A DNA stretch of 64,000 nt, taken from Pelatocladus maniniholoensis HA4357-MV3. GTDB taxonomy: Bacteria > Cyanobacteriota > Cyanobacteriia > Cyanobacteriales > Nostocaceae. Positions 35,737 to 44,587 of the stretch are shown here, one piece after another. Location of the stretch: NCBI GenBank assembly GCA_019359115.1, contig JAHHHW010000107.1, positions 62,001 through 126,000 of the forward strand, read 5' to 3'. Below the pieces are notes generated by a model. It did not search any database. It saw nothing but the letters and a program-made list of their open reading frames with translations, and was not told where the DNA came from. The first letter of the stretch is position 1, and the number at the start of each line of letters is the position of its first letter. Both the position numbers and the translations under genes were made by a program.

Positions 35737-36243
35737 TTACTTAGCCACTTCAGCTTTCTCGACAGAGTTATTATCTACACCCAAAGTTAGCTGGAGAGGA
35801 GTATTTGACGGGTATGCTTTAACTACTTGCCGATAAACTTCGTAGTTTGTAGGTAAAGTTTTTTGTTGAGAACCTACTGTATAGGTCAGTTTATACTCCA
35901 CGGCTTTTAGTATTTTGGGTGTACTCGCTTGTTCTTGAGGTTTTTTTCGTTGTTCTACTTCCGATACTGAAGGTCGTGGTGGTAAAGTTGGCCACCATAA
36001 ACCTTTGTCATCAGGGCCGATTACTCTTCCAGGAGGCTTGATTCCATTACGATTTAGCAAAGAAACTGTAGCAAATGTTTCAAAGCGTGGTGATGGTTCA
36101 TTCGCAAGATCGTATGCATATTTAACTTGCCACGTGTAAGTAGTTAAGGCTGTGGCTTCATACTGATTAGTAGTCAGAGTGCTGCAACTAGTAAGCGTGA
36201 GTGTTGTTAAACCAACCATCATCGAAAGCAAAAATCTCTTCAT
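35737..36243 (-). CDS. Putative lipoprotein of unknown function
   Basis: A 168-residue protein from the ATG at 36243, supported by GGAGA six bases upstream; an earlier start would read through a HIP1 site. The N-terminus MKRFLLSMMVGLTTLTLTSCS is a signal peptide with lipobox LTSC (Cys about 20). The rest is beta-rich with WWPTLPPRP and a C-terminal VNNDNS/EKAEVAK-like tail. No family is recognised; it should sit on the periplasmic face of a membrane. Confidence 0.65.
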   Translation of the reverse strand: MKRFLLSMMVGLTTLTLTSCSTLTTNQYEATALTTYTWQVKYAYDLANEPSPRFETFATVSLLNRNGIKPPGRVIGPDDKGLWWPTLPPRPSVSEVEQRKKPQEQASTPKILKAVEYKLTYTVGSQQKTLPTNYEVYRQVVKAYPSNTPLQLTLGVDNNSVEKAEVAK

Positions 36244-36475
36244 CAATTTCTCCAGAGCGATCGCCAATTTTTAAGGCTGATAAATACGAAAGTGAACACC
36301 ATCGAAATTCTTGCCAATGACCGATGAAAAATTACTAATGATATAGGATAAATGACAGATGAATCAGAATAATATTAGTTGTCGCGATGGATATATCCCA
36401 TTAGCGCAATATCAGTGTTTCTGACACACAATGCCTAGTTAGTGGTTGAATTTCATTAAATTCAGGAGATTACTA

Positions 36476-36964
36476 ATGGCACATCTTACTGTATTAGAAT
36501 TCCCCACAGCTGATGGTGCAGAGAGAATGGAAAGTAAATTGGCTGAACTACAGCAACAGCATTTGCTAGATATCCAAGACGCGGCTGTTGTTTCTTGGCC
36601 AAAAGGTAAAAGAAAGCCCAAAACTCGCCAGCTACATAACTTATCTGGATTAGGTGCGTTAGATGGTGCTTTCTGGGGATTACTGTTTGGTATCCTTTTC
36701 TTTATCCCAATTCTAGGGATAGCAATTGGTGCGGCGATTGGTGCTTTGACAGCCTCCTTTGCAGATGTTGGTATTGACGATAATTTCATCAAAAAAATTC
36801 GTGAAGAGGTTACTGAAGGAACTTCTGCACTTTTCCTACTCACCTCCAATGAGGTTGTTGAACGAATTGCAGAAGCTTTAAAAAACGAGGAGTTCAAGAT
36901 TGTTGCTACTAATCTACCTCAAGAGCGAGAAGAAAAACTTAAAGAAGCCTTTGCTCATTCATAG
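36476..36964 (+). CDS. DUF1269 membrane protein
   Basis: A 162-residue protein. The ATG at 36476 is chosen because AGGAG sits 8 bases before it. MAHLTVLEFPTADGAERMESKL begins the DUF1269 fold. A Gly/Ala-rich double membrane segment (GAFWGLLFGILFFIPILGIA, IGAAIGALTASFADVG) lies at about 63-100, followed by a helical end. The family is often stress related in bacteria, but no activity is known. Confidence 0.85.
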   Translation: MAHLTVLEFPTADGAERMESKLAELQQQHLLDIQDAAVVSWPKGKRKPKTRQLHNLSGLGALDGAFWGLLFGILFFIPILGIAIGAAIGALTASFADVGIDDNFIKKIREEVTEGTSALFLLTSNEVVERIAEALKNEEFKIVATNLPQEREEKLKEAFAHS

Positions 36965-37089
36965 TCACAAGTTCAGTAGCAATTAAGTATTAAGTTATAG
37001 ATTGGGGGTGGGTTTACAAATCTGCCCCCATTTTTGCATGTTCCTTTTTGATGTGACATGCTCTAAGTGGGACAAATATTCAAAAAATC

Positions 37090-37194
37090 CGCCTGCGATT
37101 GAAATCGTAGTCTGACAGTTCTAGTCTGCTTAAAGCACACTACTTGATTTTATTAAGACTTTTGCTATCAGCTAACGGTTTAAACCGTTAGCGG
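37090..37194 (-). repeat. Composite palindromic repeat element, copy 2
   Basis: Read on the minus strand it has the same module order as 33182-33297: TAACGGTTTAAACCGTTA, ATAAAATCAA, a TGCTTTAAGCA hairpin and CTACGATTTCAATCGCAG. The first hairpin differs from copy 1 at two positions on each arm, all compensated, so pairing is kept while sequence changes. Confidence 0.7.
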
Positions 37195-37201
37195 TATAAA
37201 G

Positions 37202-37230
37202 ATCCCCAACTTTTCTAAAAAATCGGGGAT
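37202..37230. terminator. Terminator-like hairpin after sulfite reductase
   Basis: ATCCCC and GGGGAT close a hairpin five bases past the sir stop. It is a member of the dispersed ATCCCCGAC family and is placed as a terminator for the minus-strand gene. Confidence 0.6.
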
Positions 37231-37235
37231 CTGTA

Positions 37236-39149
37236 TTACTCTGTTTTTAAGTAAAGCTTTAACGCTTCATCCACCACATCCGTCATTGACTTTCCTTGGC
37301 TGTCAGCAGTTTTCTTCAGCACAGCATAAACATCATCGCGAACGGTAATCCGATGACGTCCTACAGTTGCAGCTTTAGCAAGTTTTGATTTGTAAGAGTC
37401 GGTAAACTTACGAATTGCATCAAAACCGACGCGATCGCAAAAATTTCCAAAGCTTTCGTCTTTTTTGCGTGACTTTTTAAAGTACACAAAAATTGGCTCT
37501 AGGAAACTTTCGATATCATTATGATGCAATTTCTCAATGTAAGCCTTTGCTAATCTGGTTTGATCTGGCGAACCACCCAACCATACTTGATAACTTTCTG
37601 GAGCGCTACCCACAAACCCAAGTTCCGCCATATACGGACGAGCGCAACCGTTAGGGCATCCAGTCATTCTCACCACAAAATGTTCATTTTGTAAACCCAC
37701 TTTGGTTAACAAAGCGCGAATCCGCTCTAAAATTCCTGGAATCACCCTTTCTGATTCTGTAATTGCTAAACCGCAAGTAGGTAATGCTGGACAAGCCATC
37801 GAGTAACGGAAAATTTGGTCGATGCTGTCAACATTGGTGACAACACCATGACGATTGAGAATATCTTCTACAGCTTGCTTGCTTTGAGATTCGATATCGT
37901 AAAGAATCACATTTTGGTGGGGAGTTAAGCGGATCGGTAAGTTGTACTGCTCAACTATTTCCCGTAAAGCAGTTTTAAGTTGGAAGTCGCTTTCATCTTT
38001 GATCCGCCCATTGTCGATGGAAATACCCAAGAACAGCTTGCCATCACCTTGTTCATGCCAACCGAGGAAATCTTCATATTTCCACTCTGGCAGATTTTGG
38101 AAGGGTTCTAGTGGTTTACCAAAATATTCTTCCACCCTAGCCCGGAATTTATCAACGCCCCAATCGTGGATTAAATATTTTAATCTGGCGTGACGGCGGT
38201 CTGTGCGATCGCCATAATCCCTTTGAGTAGCGACAATGGCTTTCACCATATCGTAAACATCTGCTTTCGCCACGTAGCAAATCTCATCTGCAACTCTGGC
38301 GAAAGTTTCTTCTTTGTTGTGTGTACGTCCTAAACCACCACCAGCAAAGATATTAAATCCTGCTAGTTCTCCGTGATCATTATTAATTACTACCAAGGTA
38401 AGGTCTTGGCTATACAAATCAATTGAATTATCTCCCGGAACCGTGACGCAAACTTTAAATTTGCGTGGCATGTAGTGAGTGCCGTAAATGGGTTCTTCTT
38501 TGTCATGTAAAACAGCACCAGTACTATTACTTTCTCTTGCTGCTTTGACTTCTGGGTTTTCTTCACCACTAATGGCTTTTTCGCCATCTAACCAAATTTC
38601 GTAATAAGCGCCAGTTTGTGGTGTCAGTAACTCAGCTACATTCTCGGCATATTCCCAAGCGTACTGATATTCTGCTTTATTTTTAAAAGGTGCGGGGGGA
38701 GCCATGACATTGCGGTTGACATCACCACAAGCTCCCAAGGTCGAACCCATGTTTGTCACAATAGTGGCGATCGCTGCTTTTAGATTTTTCTTTAAAATCC
38801 CGTGTAATTGAAATCCTTGCCGAGTGGTAGCACGCAAAGTATGATTGCCATACTCATCAGCTAGTTTATCCAGAGTCAGGTATAACTGCGGTGGTACAAA
38901 ACCACCAGGATTTCTTGTCCGCAGCATGAACTGATAATCTTTTTCCTGCCCTTTGGCCCGATTATCTCGGTTATCTTGCTGATAAGAGCCGTGAAACTTG
39001 AGGATTTGTACCGCATCTTCACTAAAATGCGTTGTATCCTCAAGAATTTCTGTGGCTACTGGTTCACGCAAACAATTACTGCGTTCTTTGATTGCTTCTA
39101 CTTTAGAAGGCTTACGGCTGGCGATGGGAAGAGGAGCGGATTTAACCAT
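37236..39149 (-). CDS. sir: Ferredoxin-sulfite reductase with C-terminal RHH-like tail
   Basis: A 637-residue enzyme that reduces sulfite to sulfide with six electrons from ferredoxin for cysteine synthesis. [10 protein letters not shown] and [14 protein letters not shown] are substrate/siroheme regions. The 4Fe-4S/siroheme cysteines are in CPALPTCG (about 450) and [11 protein letters not shown] (about 494). Residues about 595-637 ([20 protein letters not shown], then [16 protein letters not shown]) match a ribbon-helix-helix DNA-binding fold and lie beyond the catalytic body. No operon partner is present. Confidence 0.95.
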   Translation of the reverse strand: MVKSAPLPIASRKPSKVEAIKERSNCLREPVATEILEDTTHFSEDAVQILKFHGSYQQDNRDNRAKGQEKDYQFMLRTRNPGGFVPPQLYLTLDKLADEYGNHTLRATTRQGFQLHGILKKNLKAAIATIVTNMGSTLGACGDVNRNVMAPPAPFKNKAEYQYAWEYAENVAELLTPQTGAYYEIWLDGEKAISGEENPEVKAARESNSTGAVLHDKEEPIYGTHYMPRKFKVCVTVPGDNSIDLYSQDLTLVVINNDHGELAGFNIFAGGGLGRTHNKEETFARVADEICYVAKADVYDMVKAIVATQRDYGDRTDRRHARLKYLIHDWGVDKFRARVEEYFGKPLEPFQNLPEWKYEDFLGWHEQGDGKLFLGISIDNGRIKDESDFQLKTALREIVEQYNLPIRLTPHQNVILYDIESQSKQAVEDILNRHGVVTNVDSIDQIFRYSMACPALPTCGLAITESERVIPGILERIRALLTKVGLQNEHFVVRMTGCPNGCARPYMAELGFVGSAPESYQVWLGGSPDQTRLAKAYIEKLHHNDIESFLEPIFVYFKKSRKKDESFGNFCDRVGFDAIRKFTDSYKSKLAKAATVGRHRITVRDDVYAVLKKTADSQGKSMTDVVDEALKLYLKTE

Positions 39150-39347
39150 TGCAAATTGTATAATATTTTCAAGAAGTCATCGATAAGCGCCGAAGCGTGA
39201 ATTTGGAAGCACTGATTCGGCTAAATTTTTCCGGTAATCCGGTCGGGGATAAGAAGAATAGTTTAATCTTAACACGATAAAAAACTGGGTTTTTCAGTAA
39301 TGCAATACCTAACAAACCCAGCAATCTTACTTATAAATTATCAGTTA

Positions 39348-39387
39348 TTTGTTACGTTAGCCAAAAATTTTTGGCTAACGTAACAAA
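39348..39387. repeat. Perfect 40-bp palindrome
   Basis: TTTGTTACGTTAGCCAAAAA is followed directly by its exact reverse complement. It lies between the start of sir and the end of the barrel gene, both minus strand, so it may terminate the upstream gene. It could also form a cruciform or bind a dimeric regulator of sir. Confidence 0.8.
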
Positions 39388-39436
39388 CAAGCTACTTCAA
39401 AAAGGAGTGTAGGGGAGTAAGGGTGTGGGGGTATAG

Positions 39437-39982
39437 CTACTTAAACCGATAGCCGATACCACCATTAAGACTTACAGCAGAAGCAGAACTATTTTTATAA
39501 GCATTAATTCCTAAAGTGGTATTGCCGTAAACAAGAAAGTTTTTACCAACTTCAGATTCTACACCAGCAACAACTGCCACAGCATCTTTGTTGCCACTAG
39601 GGGTTCGTTTACCATCTGTCTCCACGAATTGATAACCAACGCCCACAAAAGCATTAGTATTTTTAGCAATTCCCACGTCGGCGGAAACATAGGGAATAAT
39701 CGCGCTCGTCTTATCACTAAAGTTAATCTGACCGCGTGCAGAAAAAGGAGTACTACCAAGCTTCACGCGACCAGCAACATTCCCACCTAATGTTGCAGAA
39801 TCATTACTTTGTCCACCATTTGTAACACCAGCAGCAAGACCAGCACCGACGTAGCTTGCATCTGTACCTTTCTTAGTAGGAATAGGTTGAGCAGAAGCAG
39901 CATTAATAGATAGAAAAATAGGAGCAATTACCAAAGAAGATAAAGCAGAAAATGTCAAAAAAGACTTCAGAAAACGTTGCAT
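39437..39982 (-). CDS. Small outer-membrane beta-barrel-like protein
   Basis: A 181-residue protein from the ATG at 39982 (an upstream TTG is less likely). The N-terminus FLKSFLTFSALSSLVIAPIF and cleavage-like ASAQP form a signal peptide. The mature part is made of short amphipathic beta strands (GRVKLGSTPFSARGQINFS, IPYVSADVGIAKNTNAFVGV) and ends GGIGYRFK with a near-terminal Phe, as in outer-membrane barrels. About eight strands fit. No specific function is recognised. Confidence 0.7.
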   Translation of the reverse strand: MQRFLKSFLTFSALSSLVIAPIFLSINAASAQPIPTKKGTDASYVGAGLAAGVTNGGQSNDSATLGGNVAGRVKLGSTPFSARGQINFSDKTSAIIPYVSADVGIAKNTNAFVGVGYQFVETDGKRTPSGNKDAVAVVAGVESEVGKNFLVYGNTTLGINAYKNSSASAVSLNGGIGYRFK

Positions 39983-39994
39983 AATTTCGACCAA

Positions 39995-40285
39995 ATTTTG
40001 TAGGAGTTGCTTTTATATACAAAGTCGAAAATTCTAAATACATGTTCCAATTTTGATTAAGTGTTTTTAATTTTAATTAAAAAAATAAAATGAGTATTCT
40101 ATACATATAAATGCTTTGTATTACCAAAAATAGACAGTTTTTATGATGGCATAACCAAATTTAAACTAGGAACATTTTTACTAATTATTCGTCTTAAAGC
40201 TATTTTATTATTACCATAACTCGCCCAGAAATAAATTTCCAAGCTAACAGCAAAACTCCACTTAAAAGTGGACTAAAAGATTTTA
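39995..40285. other. AT-rich intergenic region
   Basis: The spacer before the GAGGATG element is AT-rich and probably includes the promoter of the barrel gene. No coding signal is visible. Confidence 0.4.
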
Positions 40286-40485
40286 GAGGATGTTTGAAAA
40301 GTCTAAATTGTTACTCATTTGGGCGATTAAAAATCGCGGCTATACGAGATAAAACCCGCCGACGTGGGTTTAAAACCTTTAATTTTCCATTAGTCCGTGT
40401 AGGCGGACTTCCTTTCAAGAAGCCGCTACGCGTCGCGCTTGTGTAGTAGCGAATTATATTCGCTCAATACTTTTCAAACATCCTC
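40286..40485. mobile_element. 200-bp MITE with 17-bp perfect inverted ends and TTA duplication
   Basis: GAGGATGTTTGAAAAGT at 40286-40302 is repeated exactly inverted at 40469-40485. TTA flanks both ends (40283-40285 and 40486-40488). A 3-bp TNA-type duplication is typical of the IS1031/ISL2 side of the IS5 family, so a transposase of that kind probably moved it. The interior contains GCGATTAAAAATCGCGGCTA and other hairpins but no gene. Confidence 0.85.
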
Positions 40486-40488
40486 TTA

Positions 40489-40827
40489 GAGTCGTATGAA
40501 AACGAATTAAGCTATGTAACCCAGAATTAAAATTATTGGCGGACTAGAGGCGAAAAACAAATTTACAAACATGTAATAGCTAGCATAAAAATATGAATTA
40601 ACCATTGATAGGTTATGCCCATCATAATGGTTATTTATAGTACTGTTATATTTAAATTAATAAATAACCAGGTTGCATTTTTTTCTAAACCCATATTTTG
40701 TACAGGTATGTTGTTGCATGTCTATACAGCAATTAGGAGAGTTTTATCATCAATTTTTAGCTCCTAATTATCTTAGCAACCGCGACCAATCAAGTTAACT
40801 GCATATTTTTATTAAAGAGGTAGTAAT
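40489..40827. other. AT-rich intergenic region before the SGNH gene
   Basis: No gene or clear motif; it presumably contains the SGNH hydrolase promoter. An AGAGGT ribosome site lies just before the start codon at 40828. Confidence 0.4.
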
Positions 40828-41571
40828 ATGCGTCGTTGGTGGTTGATAACTTTAAGCATTATAGTTATGTTTGTGACTTTAGAAATCACAGGTGAGAGTA
40901 CTATCAATGCAACAGCGTTGGGTGCAAACAAAAATAGTAAAACACGTTTGATTGCACAAAACTCTAGTTCTACACGAATTATGCCTCTTGGCGACTCAAT
41001 TACTGGAGGAGAGGGAGGCCAAAACAGCTACCGTCGCTTACTTTGGTTTTATTTACTCAATGCAGGTTACGATGTTGATTTTGTTGGTTCACTCCGAGTT
41101 AATTGTGGCAGAACTCCTCCTCAACAAGATTTTGATTTAGATAATGAGGGTCATTGTGGTTGGCGAGCTGATCAGATACTAGCTCAGATTGACCAATGGG
41201 CAAGCAGCACTCGACCAAATATAGTGCTAATTCATTTGGGTACTAATGATTTAGGAAGTGGAGAAAGCCCAGAGAGTACTATTGAGGACATACGTGGAAT
41301 TATTCAAAAGCTCCGATATTATAATCCATATGTAAAGATACTGCTGGCTCAAATTATTACAACTTGTGGTAGTGAGGAACGCAAAATATCATTTAATTCG
41401 CTGATTCCCAATCTTGCCAACCAAACCAATACATATCAATCACCTGTGATCGTCGTAGATCAGTATAGTGGCTTCAATGTGTCTGATACTATCGATGGAT
41501 GTCACCCGAATAATACTGGCGAAGGAAAATTAGCCTCTCGTTGGTTTGAAGCTCTTAAGAAGATACTTTAG
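40828..41571 (+). CDS. Exported SGNH/GDSL hydrolase
   Basis: A 247-residue protein with an N-terminal signal or anchor (WWLITLSIIVMFVTLEI). SGNH blocks are complete: block I PLGDSITGG (Ser about 56), block II Gly in DNEGHCGWRA, block III HLGTNDLG (Asn about 139) and block V DGCHPNNTGEGKLA with Asp/His (about 222-225). This arrangement fits carbohydrate esterases such as CE3 acetylxylan esterases, so deacetylation of a polysaccharide is likely. The paired cysteines suggest an extracytoplasmic place. Confidence 0.9.
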   Translation: MRRWWLITLSIIVMFVTLEITGESTINATALGANKNSKTRLIAQNSSSTRIMPLGDSITGGEGGQNSYRRLLWFYLLNAGYDVDFVGSLRVNCGRTPPQQDFDLDNEGHCGWRADQILAQIDQWASSTRPNIVLIHLGTNDLGSGESPESTIEDIRGIIQKLRYYNPYVKILLAQIITTCGSEERKISFNSLIPNLANQTNTYQSPVIVVDQYSGFNVSDTIDGCHPNNTGEGKLASRWFEALKKIL

Positions 41572-41586
41572 TCAAATTATTGATTC

Positions 41587-41609
41587 TCCCCACACCTAAA
41601 GGCGGGGGA
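41587..41609. terminator. Weak hairpin between convergent genes
   Basis: TCCCC and GGGGA flank CACACCTAAAGGCGG after the SGNH stop. It resembles subterminal hairpins of IS200/IS605 elements, but the stem is short; a terminator role is only plausible. Confidence 0.3.
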
Positions 41610-41647
41610 TTCTTGAAAAGTCTACAAAATGACCACCAATAATAACA

Positions 41648-42622
41648 TTAAACCGAAGACAAAGAATAAACCTGACCATCAATTAATAGCCGAGTAATAC
41701 CTTTGGCTTGGAGGTGATAACGAGCCTTGTGCAACATTCTGCTATCAGGAATTTTGACTACGCGATCGCGTTTGGTAGAAAAACGTTTTGCAACTCGGTG
41801 ATTATCAAACACTGGCAAAGTTCTTTCTTGGGTCTCTAGATTAGAGATATAGCCCAAATCGCCAAACTCTCGCAATGGTCTGGTAATCAACTCTGAGGAA
41901 CGATCAATTACTAAATAGCAAGTTCTAGGTAAACTAGCAGCTGAGAAGGGTAAGACTCGTACAAAACTGTCACCAGTTCTAGTTCTTGCTACTAGACGTG
42001 GACGTTCTCGATATTCTTCTTCCTCCTCCTCGAAGTCTTCATCATCAAAGTCTTCTTCTTCTTCGAGATCCTCATCTAAATCTTCTAAATCTTCCGATTC
42101 GTCTAGCAATTCTTCGCCCAGTATTTGGGCGATCGCTTGAGAATCTGTATGTACATCCTCTATTAGCGGACTAGGAATATTGGCGATTTCTTGGGCTTTA
42201 GGTTCTAAAAGTTCTAATTGCTTGATGACTGGTCGTTTAGTCTCGTGGGGTGCAGAAGAACGTCGCTTGACTCGTCTGCTATTAGAGGTTGAATCAGTCG
42301 AATCAGTTGCAACAACAGGAGTAGGTTGGGCCTCTTGGGGTAGACTTACCTTCTCTTGCGGTTCCTCTGAAGCTTCCGGTTGTATCTGCACAAAAGACGG
42401 TAGGTGATCATAACTGACCTGTGCTTTTCCTTCAGGAGTTCTAGCAGCACGCTTCAACGAAACAAGGTACTCGTACTCATCTTCTGGTAAAGTACTTTTA
42501 AGTAAACGACTAATAGTCGAGTTGCTTACGTCATAGCGTTCTGCCAAAGTAGAGGTTGTTTCAGCAGTTTGACGGTACAATTGTAAGATTTCTTGTTTAT
42601 CAGATTCTGTTAGTTTTCTCAC
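41648..42622 (-). CDS. HTH protein with acidic linker, conserved in cyanobacteria
   Basis: A 324-residue protein from a GTG. Residues 1-45 (LTESDKQEILQLYRQTAETT, YDVSNSTISRLLKSTL) are a transposase-like helix-turn-helix. A charged linker follows, with a strongly acidic block at about 172-205 (EDLEEEEDFDDEDFEEEEEE). The C-terminal domain from about 210 is conserved-looking (PRTCYLVIDRSSELITRPLREF). It starts 25 bases after the membrane protein gene and is probably co-transcribed. A DNA-binding role is likely; no transposase catalytic residues are seen. Confidence 0.7.
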   Translation of the reverse strand: MRKLTESDKQEILQLYRQTAETTSTLAERYDVSNSTISRLLKSTLPEDEYEYLVSLKRAARTPEGKAQVSYDHLPSFVQIQPEASEEPQEKVSLPQEAQPTPVVATDSTDSTSNSRRVKRRSSAPHETKRPVIKQLELLEPKAQEIANIPSPLIEDVHTDSQAIAQILGEELLDESEDLEDLDEDLEEEEDFDDEDFEEEEEEYRERPRLVARTRTGDSFVRVLPFSAASLPRTCYLVIDRSSELITRPLREFGDLGYISNLETQERTLPVFDNHRVAKRFSTKRDRVVKIPDSRMLHKARYHLQAKGITRLLIDGQVYSLSSV

Positions 42623-42647
42623 GGCGGGACACCAAACAAAAAATTTT

Positions 42648-43574
42648 CTAACTACGTTTTCTGTTCCGTTCTCGACGAGAACGGCTTAATGATGCGTCAT
42701 ATTCCAAGACAGCACCCATACCAAATAAAATTCCACTCCAGACCCAAAACACTTCCAGTATCTCTCCACTTTGATAATTGGGAATCGAATTTGTGGCGTA
42801 TTTATACCACATATCTGCAATGTAGAGCGAAAATGCCGCAGCTGCAATCATACGCCAAGAAAGAGAAACTCGTCCGCCCCAAAAAGCAAGCAGTAGAGTA
42901 GTAGCGATAATTAACAGCAATACGTCGCTGATCACGTAAAACCAATTTAAAACAGAAGCAACAACTTCTAACCCAGGAGAATATTGGGCTTGGACTGCTG
43001 CTGTCTGTGGTTGATTGGAAATTAGCCATGCCAACGCACTGCCAAAGGCTCCTATTGCCAATACTATTATCCACTGCGAAGTTTCCAAATTCAGTCGCCT
43101 AGAAGCCACTGCCAAAATTATACCTACGCCCAGCAACAGATATGTTATTACAAAAAATACATCACCTAATGATGGGAAAGGTTCTTCTTTTAAGACGATT
43201 TCCGTATATCCAAAAAATATCCCTCCCATGAAATAAGAAAGCATACCAACACCAATTGCCAGCCAAACGTTGCGATCGCTAATAATTTGCTGACTTCGCC
43301 AATTCCTTAGACATAAAATACTAGCAGATAGATAAGCTGTTGCCTCAAAAATATTCGTTCCCAAAACGTACCAATCAGCACGTCTTAAGCAAGTTGCTGC
43401 TTCTTGGGCTTTTGCACTCAGTTTTGCTACACAGTCTACTCCTACCGGAACCTTGGCACTAAACAATAAAAAATACAATAGTGCCAGCACACTCCAACCT
43501 ATGCTAGCCAAAATAATGTTTTGAGTGGTGAATAAAGATTGAGAACCTTGAGATTTGTCGTAAATGCTACTCAT
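42648..43574 (-). CDS. Conserved multi-pass membrane protein
   Basis: A 308-residue protein with about eight hydrophobic spans, for example IILASIGWSVLALLYFLLFS, VWLAIGVGMLSYFMGGIFFG, VFFVITYLLLGVGIILAVAS and VWSGILFGMGAVL. A short loop contains a Cys pair (CVAKL, CLRRAD). The end is basic (SRSRRERNRKRS). No transporter or enzyme family is recognised. It is the first gene of a two-gene unit with the HTH protein. Confidence 0.65.
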   Translation of the reverse strand: MSSIYDKSQGSQSLFTTQNIILASIGWSVLALLYFLLFSAKVPVGVDCVAKLSAKAQEAATCLRRADWYVLGTNIFEATAYLSASILCLRNWRSQQIISDRNVWLAIGVGMLSYFMGGIFFGYTEIVLKEEPFPSLGDVFFVITYLLLGVGIILAVASRRLNLETSQWIIVLAIGAFGSALAWLISNQPQTAAVQAQYSPGLEVVASVLNWFYVISDVLLLIIATTLLLAFWGGRVSLSWRMIAAAAFSLYIADMWYKYATNSIPNYQSGEILEVFWVWSGILFGMGAVLEYDASLSRSRRERNRKRS

Positions 43575-43705
43575 AATCCTTGACCGTGGCAGAAAATTCT
43601 CAATGTTCTTTGAGTGCTAAATGCTATAATCACTACATAATAAGCTTTTTGGCAATTTGTATGTTTAATTATCTAGCATTCAACATCAACAAACACTGAT
43701 ATACA

Positions 43706-44362
43706 CTAATGCCACAGTTTACTCAGTGGAGACTGATTTAGCCAACTGATGAATAGCGATCGCTCTCCTTCAGGCATATCTTGTAATTTATCAGCTACCG
43801 AATGAGCAAAGTTAGTATTGCCAAAATAGGCTTTTCCTAACCGATGCAGATCTTGCAATAAAGTGATGACATGATATTCTTGCCAGTTGGGGACTGGAGT
43901 CGTTAGCGGATCTACTTCTAGTAAGTATTTAACTCCTTCAGGCGAGGACACTTGAGGAAACTGCCACTTTTGCAAAGTCTCAACCATTTCTTTCTCAAAT
44001 AAGGCAGCTTGCCTAGTACCCAAAAAGTCTTCAATGTCCATGTACACAGCTTGTAACAGCAAAATACTAGCTTGAATAAAAACACTAATATTACTATGAC
44101 TACCCGTGTCACTACCAAGCTGATCTAGACGGATTTTACCCCAAATACTAAAACGTTCCGGTTCTTCTAGCAAAACACAAGCTTTGCCTTTGTTATCGGT
44201 TAAATCTCTCCACAAAGATTTTGCTTCTTCTTCTTGACTAGCTTTAAATACACTAATTAATCTAAAGGTCTGCCCCTGATAATTGAGAATCGGTACTTGC
44301 TGATCCCGTTTTGGGTGGTCAATTGTCGATATTTCAACATCCTGCCTTTTAAGAATAAACAT
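43706..44362 (-). CDS. Conserved cyanobacterial protein of unknown function
   Basis: A 218-residue soluble protein. It begins with a beta-rich part (FILKRQDVEISTIDHPKRDQ, then QTFRLISVFKA). The middle is helical (ISVFIQASILLLQAVYMDIE) and the end PEGERSLFISWLNQSPLSKLW looks conserved. No catalytic motif or signal peptide is visible. It faces the AAA ATPase gene across a 225-bp AT-rich divergent promoter region. Confidence 0.6.
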   Translation of the reverse strand: MFILKRQDVEISTIDHPKRDQQVPILNYQGQTFRLISVFKASQEEEAKSLWRDLTDNKGKACVLLEEPERFSIWGKIRLDQLGSDTGSHSNISVFIQASILLLQAVYMDIEDFLGTRQAALFEKEMVETLQKWQFPQVSSPEGVKYLLEVDPLTTPVPNWQEYHVITLLQDLHRLGKAYFGNTNFAHSVADKLQDMPEGERSLFISWLNQSPLSKLWH

Positions 44363-44587
44363 GACACTAGCAGATAACTCCTCACAGGGGCATTCTTATT
44401 AATATGGCAGATATCATAACCTTATTAGTTGATGGTTAGTTGTTAGACAAACTTTTAGATAATTTATATAAATCAATATTAATGAATCTAGGCAAAATTA
44501 TCGCGTTATAATAAATTCTGATCATCTCAAATAGTACAATAGTACTTACAAAATGATAACAAGCTACTATTTACACTGAGAGGCAAC

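Noticed and set aside
36439-36897. A 152-residue minus-strand frame
   Set aside because: It is antisense to the DUF1269 gene and has no protein-like features.
41587-41609. IS200/IS605 end hairpin
   Set aside because: The stem is only about five base pairs and no tnpA/tnpB or second end is found nearby.
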